Origin: UBA6144 sp964399165
GTDB taxonomy: Bacteria; Bdellovibrionota; Bacteriovoracia; Bacteriovoracales; Bacteriovoracaceae
Direction of reading: 5' to 3'
NCBI GenBank assembly: GCA_964399165.1
Contig: CAYNPO010000007.1
Span: 101,872 to 165,871 of the forward strand
Length of the DNA: 64,000 nt
Shown: one piece after another, positions 16,130 through 24,296 of the stretch
Layout: every line of letters begins with the position of its first letter
Position numbering within the stretch: the first letter of the stretch is position 1
Notes under the pieces: generated by a model
The model's database searches: none
Seen by the model: the letters and a program-made list of their open reading frames with translations, nothing else
Told to the model about the DNA's origin: nothing
Program-made: the position numbers and the translations under genes

Positions 16130-17893
16130 TTAGCTCATTATATATTCGAGCCACTCTTCGTCGGTATATTCCCATCTATTGAATTCAGGATCATGAGACC
16201 TGGGAGGAGGCGAAGCAGGCGGGGATACGACTTTGGTTGGCAAAGAAGCAACTCCACCAAATACAATCGCCGTTCTTCGAGGCAGCCCTGGTATTCGAGA
16301 TACCTCCTGTTTGTCGACCCACTCTGCAGCGACAGATACAGCTCTTAAGTCTTGCTCTGATGACAGACGAAAGACTACCCATGTACCACATTGAGCCAGG
16401 ACCGTCGGAGACAACTCAGAAGGTCTCTGAGTACTAAGCCAAATGGAGACACCAAATTTCCTGCCCTCCTTAGCAAGTCTTTCATATGCAAGACTATGCT
16501 TCCCGACTTCATCGCTATCACTAAGCTGTCTAAGGTAATGGTGCGCTTCCTCTAGAACAAGCAAAGTTGGATATGTACGTCCCTGCCCTCTCTTAAATAA
16601 TTCAAAGGCAAAAAGCTCGAGTAGTGAACCCAGTATCAATGGCAACAAGTCATGCGCGACACTTCTCAAATCAACAATGTGCACATTCCATTGCGTACTA
16701 TTTGATCCAAAAATTTTGTCAATTACATTTGATGACTCTGCTTGCCAGCTGAGAGGGCCTGTACACGGCGGCCCCTCGCCTACGTCAATTACGGACGTAA
16801 ACTGTGGATCCTCGACGAAGCGACGGATGCGATTAACTAAAGGACTGATGTTTCCGTATTCAAATCCTCCTCGCTCAAACCCGCCGCCTTGGCGATTAGA
16901 AGGTTTGATAGAGTAGCTCTCAGCCGCCAATGCCGCCAAAGCCATCATTGATGGCCAACGTGTCGCTGATACTAATTGTGTTCTCGCACGCAATTTATTG
17001 ATAGAACGCGCAGCGGAGTTAGCATCACCAGGACGACAGTCTTCAACCAAGTTATAATCATTTTCCCCAACCACTCGAGCCGCTTGATGGTTTACGGACC
17101 ATTCAACAAATTGCAAATTCTCGAGTGCGAAGTTCAAAGCGGGACGTTGTGTTTTCTCGCTTGGAAGCAGCAGACGGCCTAATCCATGGCGTCCCAATGC
17201 GTAATAGGGTATTTTGGCGTTAGGATCATTACCAAATCTAGTAACTAGAAGCTTATCCTGCGCAATATGTGTGTTGAGCGCCTGCTCGTACTCCCCATTG
17301 ATATCAAAGAGCACTATTCTCGACCTAGGGTACCTCATCACTTGCTGCAGTATTGCTGCTGTGAATGAACTTTTTCCCTGCCCAGTTCCACCTAACACCG
17401 CAACATGTCTGCTTAGCAAATTATTCAAGGTCACATTAAAACTTGTTCCTGACCTACTCGATAGACCTAAAGAAATCATCTTCTGGTCTGTTCTTGCACC
17501 ATTCGTAATAACATCTAGCTCTTTTGGAGTAAGTGGGAATGCTTCCGCCCCGAGTGCAGGTGAGGATTGAGAGTCCGGAAAAAATCGCAGCTGATTCTCG
17601 CCCTTGTCAATAAAACCAACCACTACCGCTAAAAGGTTCCTTAACGGCTCATTGTCGAAATGAGTCTTAACTGAGGCATCATGCACTTCTTTTGGTTCAG
17701 CAAATTTGAGGGCCTGCACTCGCAGAACAAGCAGTCGCGATCCTGCTCTCACACCAAACATACTACCGACATCCGTCACGCTTCCTATGCCGTGACGATG
17801 AGCAGCTAGTTGTCCTTTATGCTCATTAAGTAGGTTTAAGGTTATATGTGCTCCCTCAATTGAAACGACATAAGCAAATGCACAGCGACTCAT
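16130..17893 (-). CDS. HerA/FtsK-like hexameric ATPase of a SIR2-HerA defence system
   Basis: A 587-residue protein. Residues 1-60 resemble the HAS-barrel beta domain of HerA helicases. The RecA-like core has Walker A GGTGQGKSS (168-176), the FDINGEYEQ strand (196-204), Walker B LLVLEEAHHYL (444-454) and the STQRPSELS motif (487-495) that supplies a trans-acting Arg in this family. HerA ATPases form hexamers that pump or unwind DNA; with a SIR2 partner they form a large complex that drops cellular NAD+ on phage infection. The start overlaps the stop of the SIR2 gene (ATGA). Base composition is far more AT-rich than the neighbours, a sign of transfer. Confidence 0.88.
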   Translation of the reverse strand: MSRCAFAYVVSIEGAHITLNLLNEHKGQLAAHRHGIGSVTDVGSMFGVRAGSRLLVLRVQALKFAEPKEVHDASVKTHFDNEPLRNLLAVVVGFIDKGENQLRFFPDSQSSPALGAEAFPLTPKELDVITNGARTDQKMISLGLSSRSGTSFNVTLNNLLSRHVAVLGGTGQGKSSFTAAILQQVMRYPRSRIVLFDINGEYEQALNTHIAQDKLLVTRFGNDPNAKIPYYALGRHGLGRLLLPSEKTQRPALNFALENLQFVEWSVNHQAARVVGENDYNLVEDCRPGDANSAARSINKLRARTQLVSATRWPSMMALAALAAESYSIKPSNRQGGGFERGGFEYGNISPLVNRIRRFVEDPQFTSVIDVGEGPPCTGPLSWQAESSNVIDKIFGSNSTQWNVHIVDLRSVAHDLLPLILGSLLELFAFELFKRGQGRTYPTLLVLEEAHHYLRQLSDSDEVGKHSLAYERLAKEGRKFGVSIWLSTQRPSELSPTVLAQCGTWVVFRLSSEQDLRAVSVAAEWVDKQEVSRIPGLPRRTAIVFGGVASLPTKVVSPPASPPPRSHDPEFNRWEYTDEEWLEYIMS

Positions 17894-19134
17894 TCAGCGT
17901 CCTCATGCAATGAGGGTTGTGCATTCCATGCTTTGAGGTAGGCCCTTATGGCGTGAGACTGCTCATCAAAAAGGGCTGAGTCAGGAAGGTATTTAACAAA
18001 TTCTGTGAAGTGCGATGCCTCCCCGCCTCCAACGAGGGTGATCTGCGGAAGCTGAAGCTCAGCAACTTTCCTAACCCACGGTTTGGTTTTCGCTAGTTTC
18101 CAGGATCCGCCCTCAGCCTCTAGCTCCGGCAGAACGATCACAAGTTGCAAAGTTGGATTGTGCAACGCCATCTGAATCACTCTATTCAAATGTTCATCTG
18201 CGAAAGAGTAGCCACAAATAATAAGTGAGGCTTGAGGCCGACTAAGAAATTCTGAAAAACGCCGAAAAAGCTCACCAAATACAAATCCAGCGGTTTGCTG
18301 GTACTTCAGGGCTCCGGGCAATACTAAGAATTCGGCGGGACTCTCGCCACCATCAATAAACTTCTTAAGATTTTGCCATAGCGATCGGCAAGAAGACTCA
18401 ATAACTGCATCAGCTCGTGTTCGCCAAGATAGCGATCCATGCAACTTAACAAGCGCAATATTGTAGGTGCCGTTGCTTGCTTCTCCGCGTGCCCTCGTAT
18501 TTCTAAATCCCAAATCAAAGTGTGATGGAGAAAAAGATCTGAAGTGCATCCCCGAGAACCCGTTTATGATGTGCAGCCCCAACGATTCAGCGGCCCACTC
18601 CACAGCCAAATCGTAATTTGTTGTAAACACATATGGGTAAGCTTGCCCGGGCTGTCGAGCCGAGCAAATCTTTTGTAAAGTATTTCTGTGTGCATGAAGT
18701 TCTTTGGGTAACGCTTCGACTCTATGAGGGTTCTTCCACAGATCCTGCAAAAGTATTGCCGCCTGAAAGATTGATCTCTTTATATTCTCAATCACTTCAG
18801 CCAATCTCTGCTTCTCCTCATGCCCGGACCGGTTCCACTCAAGAAGGGCAACTTGAAGAGAGTCGGCCAGTTCTTCAACATTGATTGAATTCAAATCTCG
18901 GCTAATGAATTCGTTCTCCTCCAACCAATCTGCATCATCTGAATAGTTTGACTCGAAGAAATCCCACACTTGACTAAGGGTCATGCCGCCCAATTCTCCG
19001 CAAGAAGCACCAGCCCCTAGAAATATCGCTACATTCTCCAGGCGCACAATTGCTGCAAGATGAGCTCGCAACTCATCCTCAGACATCCACTGTTCGCCCC
19101 TGCGGACCAGTAGCCCTTTGCTCGACTTTGCCAT
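17890..19134 (-). CDS. SIR2-domain NADase-like effector of a SIR2-HerA defence system
   Basis: A 414-residue protein from ATG 19134, preferred over a TTG seven codons upstream because GAGAGA stands before it. SIR2 landmarks, numbered from this ATG, are GAGAS (40-44), TTNYDLAVE (171-179), KLHGSLSW with the probable catalytic His232 (230-237) and CGYSFADEHLNR (307-318). These bind NAD+. Defence SIR2 proteins hydrolyse NAD+ rather than deacetylate proteins. It lies directly upstream of, and overlaps, a HerA ATPase gene, the defining arrangement of SIR2-HerA anti-phage systems. The gene is AT-rich relative to the window. Confidence 0.88.
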   Translation of the reverse strand: MAKSSKGLLVRRGEQWMSEDELRAHLAAIVRLENVAIFLGAGASCGELGGMTLSQVWDFFESNYSDDADWLEENEFISRDLNSINVEELADSLQVALLEWNRSGHEEKQRLAEVIENIKRSIFQAAILLQDLWKNPHRVEALPKELHAHRNTLQKICSARQPGQAYPYVFTTNYDLAVEWAAESLGLHIINGFSGMHFRSFSPSHFDLGFRNTRARGEASNGTYNIALVKLHGSLSWRTRADAVIESSCRSLWQNLKKFIDGGESPAEFLVLPGALKYQQTAGFVFGELFRRFSEFLSRPQASLIICGYSFADEHLNRVIQMALHNPTLQLVIVLPELEAEGGSWKLAKTKPWVRKVAELQLPQITLVGGGEASHFTEFVKYLPDSALFDEQSHAIRAYLKAWNAQPSLHEDAE

Positions 19135-19193
19135 GCTGATTCTCTCTAATTGCAAATGTTAGGAAGCCTAGGATTATTCTAGTGGTAAATTTT

Positions 19194-19207
19194 CATACGA
19201 GCGTATG
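19194..19207. promoter_or_regulatory. Palindrome upstream of the SIR2-HerA cassette
   Basis: CATACG AG CGTATG, exact 6-base arms around two bases, lies 60 bases before the SIR2 start in an AT-rich leader. Its position suits an operator near the cassette promoter; I could not place convincing -35/-10 hexamers. Confidence 0.3.
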
Positions 19208-19288
19208 CACAGGTAAATTAGGAATGAATTAAGGGAGAGAGAGAATTGCGTTACATGCGAGAAGAGAAGTTGTTAAGCATAACTAAAT

Positions 19289-19318
19289 AAGAGGGGCTCC
19301 CTCAGGAGCCCCTCTTTT
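19289..19318. terminator. Strong bidirectional terminator after flgE
   Basis: GAGGGGCTCC (19291-19300) pairs perfectly with GGAGCCCCTC (19305-19314) around CTCA, extended by AA/TT, with TTTT on the plus strand and TTATTT on the minus strand. It lies 39 bases beyond the flgE stop and ends the flagellar transcript, insulating it from the SIR2 cassette promoter region. The 222-base gap 19135-19356 contains this terminator, the palindrome at 19194 and otherwise AT-rich leader. Confidence 0.8.
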
Positions 19319-19356
19319 CCTTACTTCTTGCGCTATTCAGGTCATGTCAGCGGCTA

Positions 19357-20637
19357 TCACCGCTTGATGTTCAGAACTTCCTGCAGCATCTGGTCGCTGG
19401 TGGTCAGCGTCCGGGTGTTGGCCTGGAAGTTACGTTGGGCGGCCATCATGCTGATGAACTCGTTGGCCACGTCCACGTTGGAGAGCTCGATGGACTTGGA
19501 GACCACTTCGCCGCGGCCGTCGGCGCCGGGCTTGCCGAGGGCGGCTTGGCCGGAACGACGGGTTTCTTTGAACAGGTTTTTACCGGTCTTGAAGAGGCCT
19601 TCGTTGTCCTCGAACTTGGCGATGGCGATCTGGCCGATGTCACGCTGGACGCCGTTGTCGTAGACCGCGGTGAGCACGCCGTCGTCGTTGAAGGACATGG
19701 AGGCGAGGGTCGCCGCGCTTGAGCCGTCCTGGGTGTGGCGGGCCACGGTGGACTTGGAACCGAACTGGGTGGAGGCTTCGAGGCCGGTGCCGCCTTCCTT
19801 CACGGATTTGCCGAAGTCGAAGGCGATCTTCTGACCTTGGGCCGCGCCCTTGTTGAAGTTGAAGGAGTTGTTCTTCTCCACTTCCTCCTCGAGTACGCCC
19901 TTCTGGTTGAACTTCAGGGAGCCGGAGGCCATCTCCACCATCTTACCGGGCTGTCCGCCCTGGGCCTCGGCGCCGTCCACCATGGCGTGGTAGTCCCACT
20001 GGCCGTCGGCGGTCTTGTTGAAGTACATGGTCACCAAGTGCGCGGTACCGACGTTGTCGTAGACGGTGATGGAGTTGTTGAAGTTGGAGGTCTTCTCGGG
20101 ACGGTTCGGATCGAACTGCATCACGTTCTCGCGGGTGTCCAGGTTCATGGAGAAGTTCACGCTGGAGGTGGCGGTGGCGGGAATGGTGGTGTTGCCCAGC
20201 TTGATGGGGGCCAGCTGGTTGGTGATCTTGCCCTTGTCGTCAGGCATGTAGCCGTTCACCTTGTAACCGTCGCCGGTGACCATGTGCCCTTCTTTGTCGA
20301 AGTGGAAGGAGCCGTCACGGGTGTAGCCCTTGCCGAACGGGGCGTCGACCATGAAGAAGCCGTTGCCGTTCAGGGCGAGGTCGGTGATGTTGCTGGTGCG
20401 GGAGATGGAGCCCTGGACCCATTGGGGGGTCACGTGGGCCAGGCGCGTACCGGAACCGATCTGGTCGCCGCCTTCGATGCCCTTGAGGGATGAAGCGATC
20501 ATGTCCTGGAATTCAGCGCGGCTGCTCTTGAAGCCGAAGGTCCCGGCGTTGGCGATGTTGTCGCCGATGACGCTCATGGACTGCCCGGCGGCGTGAAGGC
20601 CAGAGATACCGGTGTTGAACGAGGAAAGAATGCTCAT
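19357..20637 (-). CDS. flgE: Flagellar hook protein FlgE
   Basis: A 426-residue axial protein. The N-terminal rod-type motif (NIANAGTFGFKSSRAEF, about 27-43) and the C-terminal helical signature (ELSNVDVANEF then MAAQRNFQANTRTL) are those of hook and distal-rod proteins; the length and position after flgD point to FlgE. It builds the universal joint outside the cell. AGGAGGG lies before the ATG. A 142-base gap separates it from the small flagellar-operon gene, and a strong terminator follows. Confidence 0.92.
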   Translation of the reverse strand: MSILSSFNTGISGLHAAGQSMSVIGDNIANAGTFGFKSSRAEFQDMIASSLKGIEGGDQIGSGTRLAHVTPQWVQGSISRTSNITDLALNGNGFFMVDAPFGKGYTRDGSFHFDKEGHMVTGDGYKVNGYMPDDKGKITNQLAPIKLGNTTIPATATSSVNFSMNLDTRENVMQFDPNRPEKTSNFNNSITVYDNVGTAHLVTMYFNKTADGQWDYHAMVDGAEAQGGQPGKMVEMASGSLKFNQKGVLEEEVEKNNSFNFNKGAAQGQKIAFDFGKSVKEGGTGLEASTQFGSKSTVARHTQDGSSAATLASMSFNDDGVLTAVYDNGVQRDIGQIAIAKFEDNEGLFKTGKNLFKETRRSGQAALGKPGADGRGEVVSKSIELSNVDVANEFISMMAAQRNFQANTRTLTTSDQMLQEVLNIKR

Positions 20638-20751
20638 TACGTCCCTCCTAGACGGTTTGTGTTTGGACCCCGGGAGTGCGACAGACTCTCGAGGGGGGCC
20701 TCCGTGGAAGGACCGGCCTTTCCCAAACGCGTTCGTTAATTTTCTTCCGTC

Positions 20752-20768
20752 CCGGACATCCTGTCCGG
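20752..20768 (-). repeat. Hairpin between the small flagellar gene and flgE
   Basis: CCGGACA (20752-20758) and TGTCCGG (20762-20768) are exact inverted arms around three bases, 12 bases after the stop of the upstream gene. There is no T-run, so it may attenuate transcription or stabilise the message; flgE may still have its own promoter in the rest of this gap. Confidence 0.35.
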
Positions 20769-20779
20769 TCCGCGTGTAC

Positions 20780-21181
20780 CTAGTTCATGAAAATGGTCGA
20801 ATCGATCTTGGTGAAAACGTTCTCACCCATGCTGTCCTTGTCCACCGCCGTCACCACCATCCCGCGGTCCACGTCGAGGACGTAGGCCGCTTTTCCGGTG
20901 ATCACGAGGGAATCGTGGCCGCCCTTGGTCCTGAGCTTGCCCAGGGCCTCCTGCAGCTTCAAGTATTCCGCGCCGTCGAAGGCGATGTTGCGTTCCTCGA
21001 GGCGTTTCGCGGCGTGGGTGGACAGGCTCACGTCGGATTTCGACGGCGCCTCTGCCTTGCCCATCAGTTTCGCGAACTCGCTCTGCTGCCCGTCCTTGAG
21101 ACGGTTGGCCTCGCCAACACGCTCTTTCCCGCCGGGCAACCCGGAGACCTGGGGAATCAGCATGTCGTTGATGCGTGCCAC
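20780..21181 (-). CDS. Small flagellar-operon protein (TIGR02530 type)
   Basis: A 133-residue soluble protein lying between flgD and flgE, where many bacteria carry a conserved small gene of the TIGR02530 family. Family features visible are the SLSTHAAKRLEERNI helix near residues 53-67, the GGHDSLVI and AYVLDVDRGMVVTAVD strands and the C-terminal KIDSTIFMN. Its role in hook assembly is not well defined. It starts 11 bases after flgD. Confidence 0.8.
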   Translation of the reverse strand: MARINDMLIPQVSGLPGGKERVGEANRLKDGQQSEFAKLMGKAEAPSKSDVSLSTHAAKRLEERNIAFDGAEYLKLQEALGKLRTKGGHDSLVITGKAAYVLDVDRGMVVTAVDKDSMGENVFTKIDSTIFMN

Positions 21182-21192
21182 TTCTCTTCCTC

Positions 21193-22110
21193 TCAGTCGT
21201 AGATCCCCTTCTCTTCACCCTTGTAAGCGTTGGCCGCTTGCTGGGCGCTCGGAGAAGGAGCTGCTTGGTTCAATCTTAAGCCAGCCTGTTGACCTTGTGC
21301 AGTAGGCATGTTTTGCACCGGCGCGCCATGACCTGCAACTTGGAAGCTGGCGACGTCGCGCAAGTAAACTTTCTGGCCGGAGACGGTGAGCACGGGCTCG
21401 CCGCCGTCGAAGGTCACGTTGGTGACAAGTCCCGTGGCCTGGGTGTGGGCCGGGACGTCGAGGCCGGTGGGACCCCAGGCCTTCACTTGCGCCTTGTAGG
21501 TGCCGGGGGCGGCGAGCTGCCCGTCGAGGGTGACGCCGTTCCAGGTGACGGAGTGGGAACCGGCCGACATGCCTTCCTTCCACATCTCGCCCACGATCTG
21601 ATTTTTGTCGTCGATAATGCGGATCATGACTTTGCCGGCCTCGCCATCGAGCTTGAACAGGACGTCGGCGTTGTCGCCTTCCTGGTTGAGCTTCATGGAG
21701 GAACCGCTGGTCACCACTTGCTTGCCCACGAAGCTGGCGGCGTAGAATTTCTCCTGCACGCCCTGGTTCTTCTGGACCTGGTCGAACTTGGTGTTGAGGT
21801 TGGAGAGCTGCTCCAACTGGGAGAACTGGGCCAGCTCGCCGGTCATCTTGGACTGGTCCATGGGGTTCATGGGGTCCTGGTTCTGCAGCTGGTACGTGAG
21901 GAGTTTCAGGAACTCGTCCTTGCCCATCTGGTTGTGGCGGCCCGCGTCCCCGTTGTAGATGCTCTTGGGCTTCTGGCCGGTGGCGCGGTTGATGAGTTCT
22001 TCGTCGGTGGGGGCGCGTCCGGCGTTCTGGTTGCCCAACTGGCGCGGGCCCATGGTGACCTGGCGGTATTGCTGTTCCTGGGGTGTGATCGGACGGCCGA
22101 TTTCAGGCAT
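21193..22110 (-). CDS. flgD: Flagellar hook assembly scaffold FlgD
   Basis: A 305-residue protein. The conserved N-terminal segment KDEFLKLLTYQLQNQDPMNP then FSQLEQLSNLN (about 63-105) is diagnostic; a FlgD beta domain follows (about 120-270). The N-terminal 60 residues and the Gln/Ala-rich C-terminal 45 residues extend beyond the family core. FlgD caps the growing hook and lets FlgE subunits add. It starts three bases after fliK. Confidence 0.92.
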   Translation of the reverse strand: MPEIGRPITPQEQQYRQVTMGPRQLGNQNAGRAPTDEELINRATGQKPKSIYNGDAGRHNQMGKDEFLKLLTYQLQNQDPMNPMDQSKMTGELAQFSQLEQLSNLNTKFDQVQKNQGVQEKFYAASFVGKQVVTSGSSMKLNQEGDNADVLFKLDGEAGKVMIRIIDDKNQIVGEMWKEGMSAGSHSVTWNGVTLDGQLAAPGTYKAQVKAWGPTGLDVPAHTQATGLVTNVTFDGGEPVLTVSGQKVYLRDVASFQVAGHGAPVQNMPTAQGQQAGLRLNQAAPSPSAQQAANAYKGEEKGIYD

Positions 22111-22113
22111 GGA

Positions 22114-23271
22114 TCAAGCCGCTTTTTCCCGCAGGACGTCCCACAGGTCTTCGCGGCGCTGCTGGTCGTGCCGGCGCTGGTTGCTCTCCGAACCGAACTG
22201 GCGGTCCTGGCCGTGGCCGGCGTGCTGCTGCCCGCCCATGGAGTCGTTCTTGGAGGAGTTCTGCACGTCGAGCTTCAGATCGCCCACGTTCACCCCCGCC
22301 TGGGTCAGGTGGCCCAGCAGTTGGTCCCGGTGCTGTCCCAGGAACGCCTTGGCGGAGTGGTCCTGGCCGAGGATGGCGATGTTGATCACGCCGTCAGTGG
22401 CGCGGTTCACGGTGATGTCGAGTAGGCCCAGATCCTCATGCCGCATTTTCAGTTGGACCGTGGGGTCCTTGGCGGCGCGCGCCTGGACCACGTAATCGGT
22501 GATCTGGCTCATGAGGTTTTCAGCGTCGACTTTCTGCCCCTTCAAGGCAGACAGGTCGAAGACCTTGGAGGCCGATGGGGCGTCGTGCAACTGCGCGGGG
22601 GCCACGGCGGCTTCGGGGGCATAGGCGGTGGTGAGGCCAGCGTCAGCTTCGGTGGAGGGCTGACCGGACAGGACCGCGGTGAGTTCGTTCGAAGCCTGGG
22701 CGTTGGCGCCAGCGTTGCCGCCGTTGCCGACCACGTTCTTGACCTGCATGCCGTAGGCATTGGTGACGGGGGCCTTGCGGGCGAAGGCGTTCTTCTGCGC
22801 CACGAAGTCCTGCATGTCCATGAGCTGGGGATCGACCTCGGCCTGGGCCAGGTCGATGGCGGGAGCGCGGCCGCCTTGGGCGCGCATGAGCATTTCCTTC
22901 ATGGGGACCTGTACCTGCTCGGCGCCTTCGGGCAGGACCACTTCGTTCACCTGCTGGATCAGCGAGGGATCCAGCACCTTCGGGGTGGGCACGGTGGGAT
23001 CAACCGGCAAGGCCTCGCCTTCCATCAGCAGGTTCAGGGCGTCGCCCTTGACTGGCGCGGCTTGGATGTTGGCGCTGGCGCTGAGTTCGGCGGAGAGCTC
23101 CGCGGGCACGCCGTCCACGGGAAGCATGGCCTCCTCGCCACCTTCCAGCTCGCCCATGAGGGCGGTGAGGAAGTCATCCCCCGCGCCCGCCTCGGCGGAC
23201 GCGTCAGCCTTGCTGTCCGCCTGGGCGGCCGCTTTCGGCTGGGGGGCTGGGGCTTTGATCGGCGCTATCAC
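22114..23271 (-). CDS. fliK: Flagellar hook-length control protein FliK
   Basis: A 385-residue protein starting at GTG. The long N-terminal two-thirds are low-complexity and Ala/Pro/Gly-rich, the ruler part. The C-terminal Flg_hook domain (about 265-345) shows MRHEDLGLLDITVN and FLGQHRDQLLGHL-type motifs. FliK measures hook length and switches export from hook to filament. It lies between the MotE-like gene and flgD in the usual place. Confidence 0.88.
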   Translation of the reverse strand: MIAPIKAPAPQPKAAAQADSKADASAEAGAGDDFLTALMGELEGGEEAMLPVDGVPAELSAELSASANIQAAPVKGDALNLLMEGEALPVDPTVPTPKVLDPSLIQQVNEVVLPEGAEQVQVPMKEMLMRAQGGRAPAIDLAQAEVDPQLMDMQDFVAQKNAFARKAPVTNAYGMQVKNVVGNGGNAGANAQASNELTAVLSGQPSTEADAGLTTAYAPEAAVAPAQLHDAPSASKVFDLSALKGQKVDAENLMSQITDYVVQARAAKDPTVQLKMRHEDLGLLDITVNRATDGVINIAILGQDHSAKAFLGQHRDQLLGHLTQAGVNVGDLKLDVQNSSKNDSMGGQQHAGHGQDRQFGSESNQRRHDQQRREDLWDVLREKAA

Positions 23272-23294
23272 GGGGCGTCGTACTCCTGTAGGGG

Positions 23295-23831
23295 CTATCT
23301 TTTCATGTTCAGGTATTGCTTTTGAAGCCTGGCAGAAACTTCCTTGTCCATGAGGTTGAAGATCTTGGAGGCCTTCTTGGGATCAAGCATTTGCAGGATG
23401 CGGACGGCGATGTCGGGCTCCTGCACGCTCAGCAGCTGGGCAGCCTTTGCCGGTTGCATGTTCGCGACCACGTCCACCTGGGCGGCGAGGCGGCCTCGGG
23501 CCTCCTCGTCGTTCTTCTCCACGCAGCCGAGCACGCCGTGCTGGCGCTCCTCGAACGACTTGATGCGCTTCTCGAGCTCGGCGCCGTTGATCTTCAGCTG
23601 GTCCTCCCGCTTGGTGAGTTCCACCGCGCGCAGGCGCAGGGCCTCTTCCTTGTCCACCAACTCCTTGGTCAGTTCGGTGACGGACTTGTTCTTGATGTCG
23701 TCCACGCGCTTGCGCACTTCCTCGGCGACCTTCTTGAGATACTCCTCCTCGGAGTAGGTCTTGACCGGCTTGCCGGTGGCATGGGCGCCCAGCGCGCCCA
23801 GGGCGGCCAGGATGACGATGAGCTTTTTCAT
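23295..23831 (-). CDS. MotE-like flagellar chaperone with MgtE-N type domain
   Basis: A 178-residue protein from ATG 23831, preferred because GGAGG precedes it and the protein then begins with a signal peptide (MKKLIVILAALGALGAHA). A coiled coil spans about residues 35-105 and a MgtE intracellular-N type helical domain follows (MQPAKAAQLLSVQEPDIAVRIL, then MDPKKASKIFNLM-like). In flagellar operons such proteins (MotE, FliJ-adjacent) are periplasmic stator chaperones. The start overlaps the fliJ stop by four bases. Confidence 0.78.
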   Translation of the reverse strand: MKKLIVILAALGALGAHATGKPVKTYSEEEYLKKVAEEVRKRVDDIKNKSVTELTKELVDKEEALRLRAVELTKREDQLKINGAELEKRIKSFEERQHGVLGCVEKNDEEARGRLAAQVDVVANMQPAKAAQLLSVQEPDIAVRILQMLDPKKASKIFNLMDKEVSARLQKQYLNMKR

Positions 23832-24292
23832 GCTTGTTCCTCCGGGACCGACTTTCGGGCGGCGTCCCAATTTTGGACCATCTCTTCCACTTTCTGGTCC
23901 ATTTCCTTGTTGGCGGCTTTTTTCCAGGCGAGGAAGTCCTTCTCCCGCAAGTTCTCCACGGCCTTGAGGTCGGCGCGTCGGCGCTGCAACTCCACACGCC
24001 GTTCCTCGATTTGCTTCTCCACGCCCTCGATGAGCCCGTGCACGTGCTTGATGTGGGCGTCCTTGCCCTCCACCAGCACCGGGAAGAAAGCGGCGTGGCG
24101 GGCGCGCATGCCTTGGCCCATGGCGGACTCCTGGGAGCGGTAGGCGGCGGCGATCTCTGCCTTCAGGGATTCGACCTGATCCAGCAGGCGCTGCCGCTCG
24201 ACCATCAGGAGCCCCAGGGCGTTCCGGCAGGTCTCCTCTTCCATCTTGCGGACTTTGAGTACGGCCTCGAGCCGGAATTGGTAGCGTTTCAC
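23828..24292 (-). CDS. fliJ: Flagellar export chaperone FliJ
   Basis: A 154-residue, almost wholly alpha-helical coiled-coil protein opening with KRYQFRLEAVLKVRKMEEE, the usual FliJ start. It binds the FliI ATPase in the export gate. It lies directly after fliI with a four-base gap, and its stop overlaps the next start. Confidence 0.88.
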   Translation of the reverse strand: MKRYQFRLEAVLKVRKMEEETCRNALGLLMVERQRLLDQVESLKAEIAAAYRSQESAMGQGMRARHAAFFPVLVEGKDAHIKHVHGLIEGVEKQIEERRVELQRRRADLKAVENLREKDFLAWKKAANKEMDQKVEEMVQNWDAARKSVPEEQA

Positions 24293-24296
24293 CTAG

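Noticed and set aside
16116..16175. Upstream extension of the 94-residue gene
   Set aside because: It would run into the herA stop region, whereas the ATG at 16115 has a near-perfect ribosome site.
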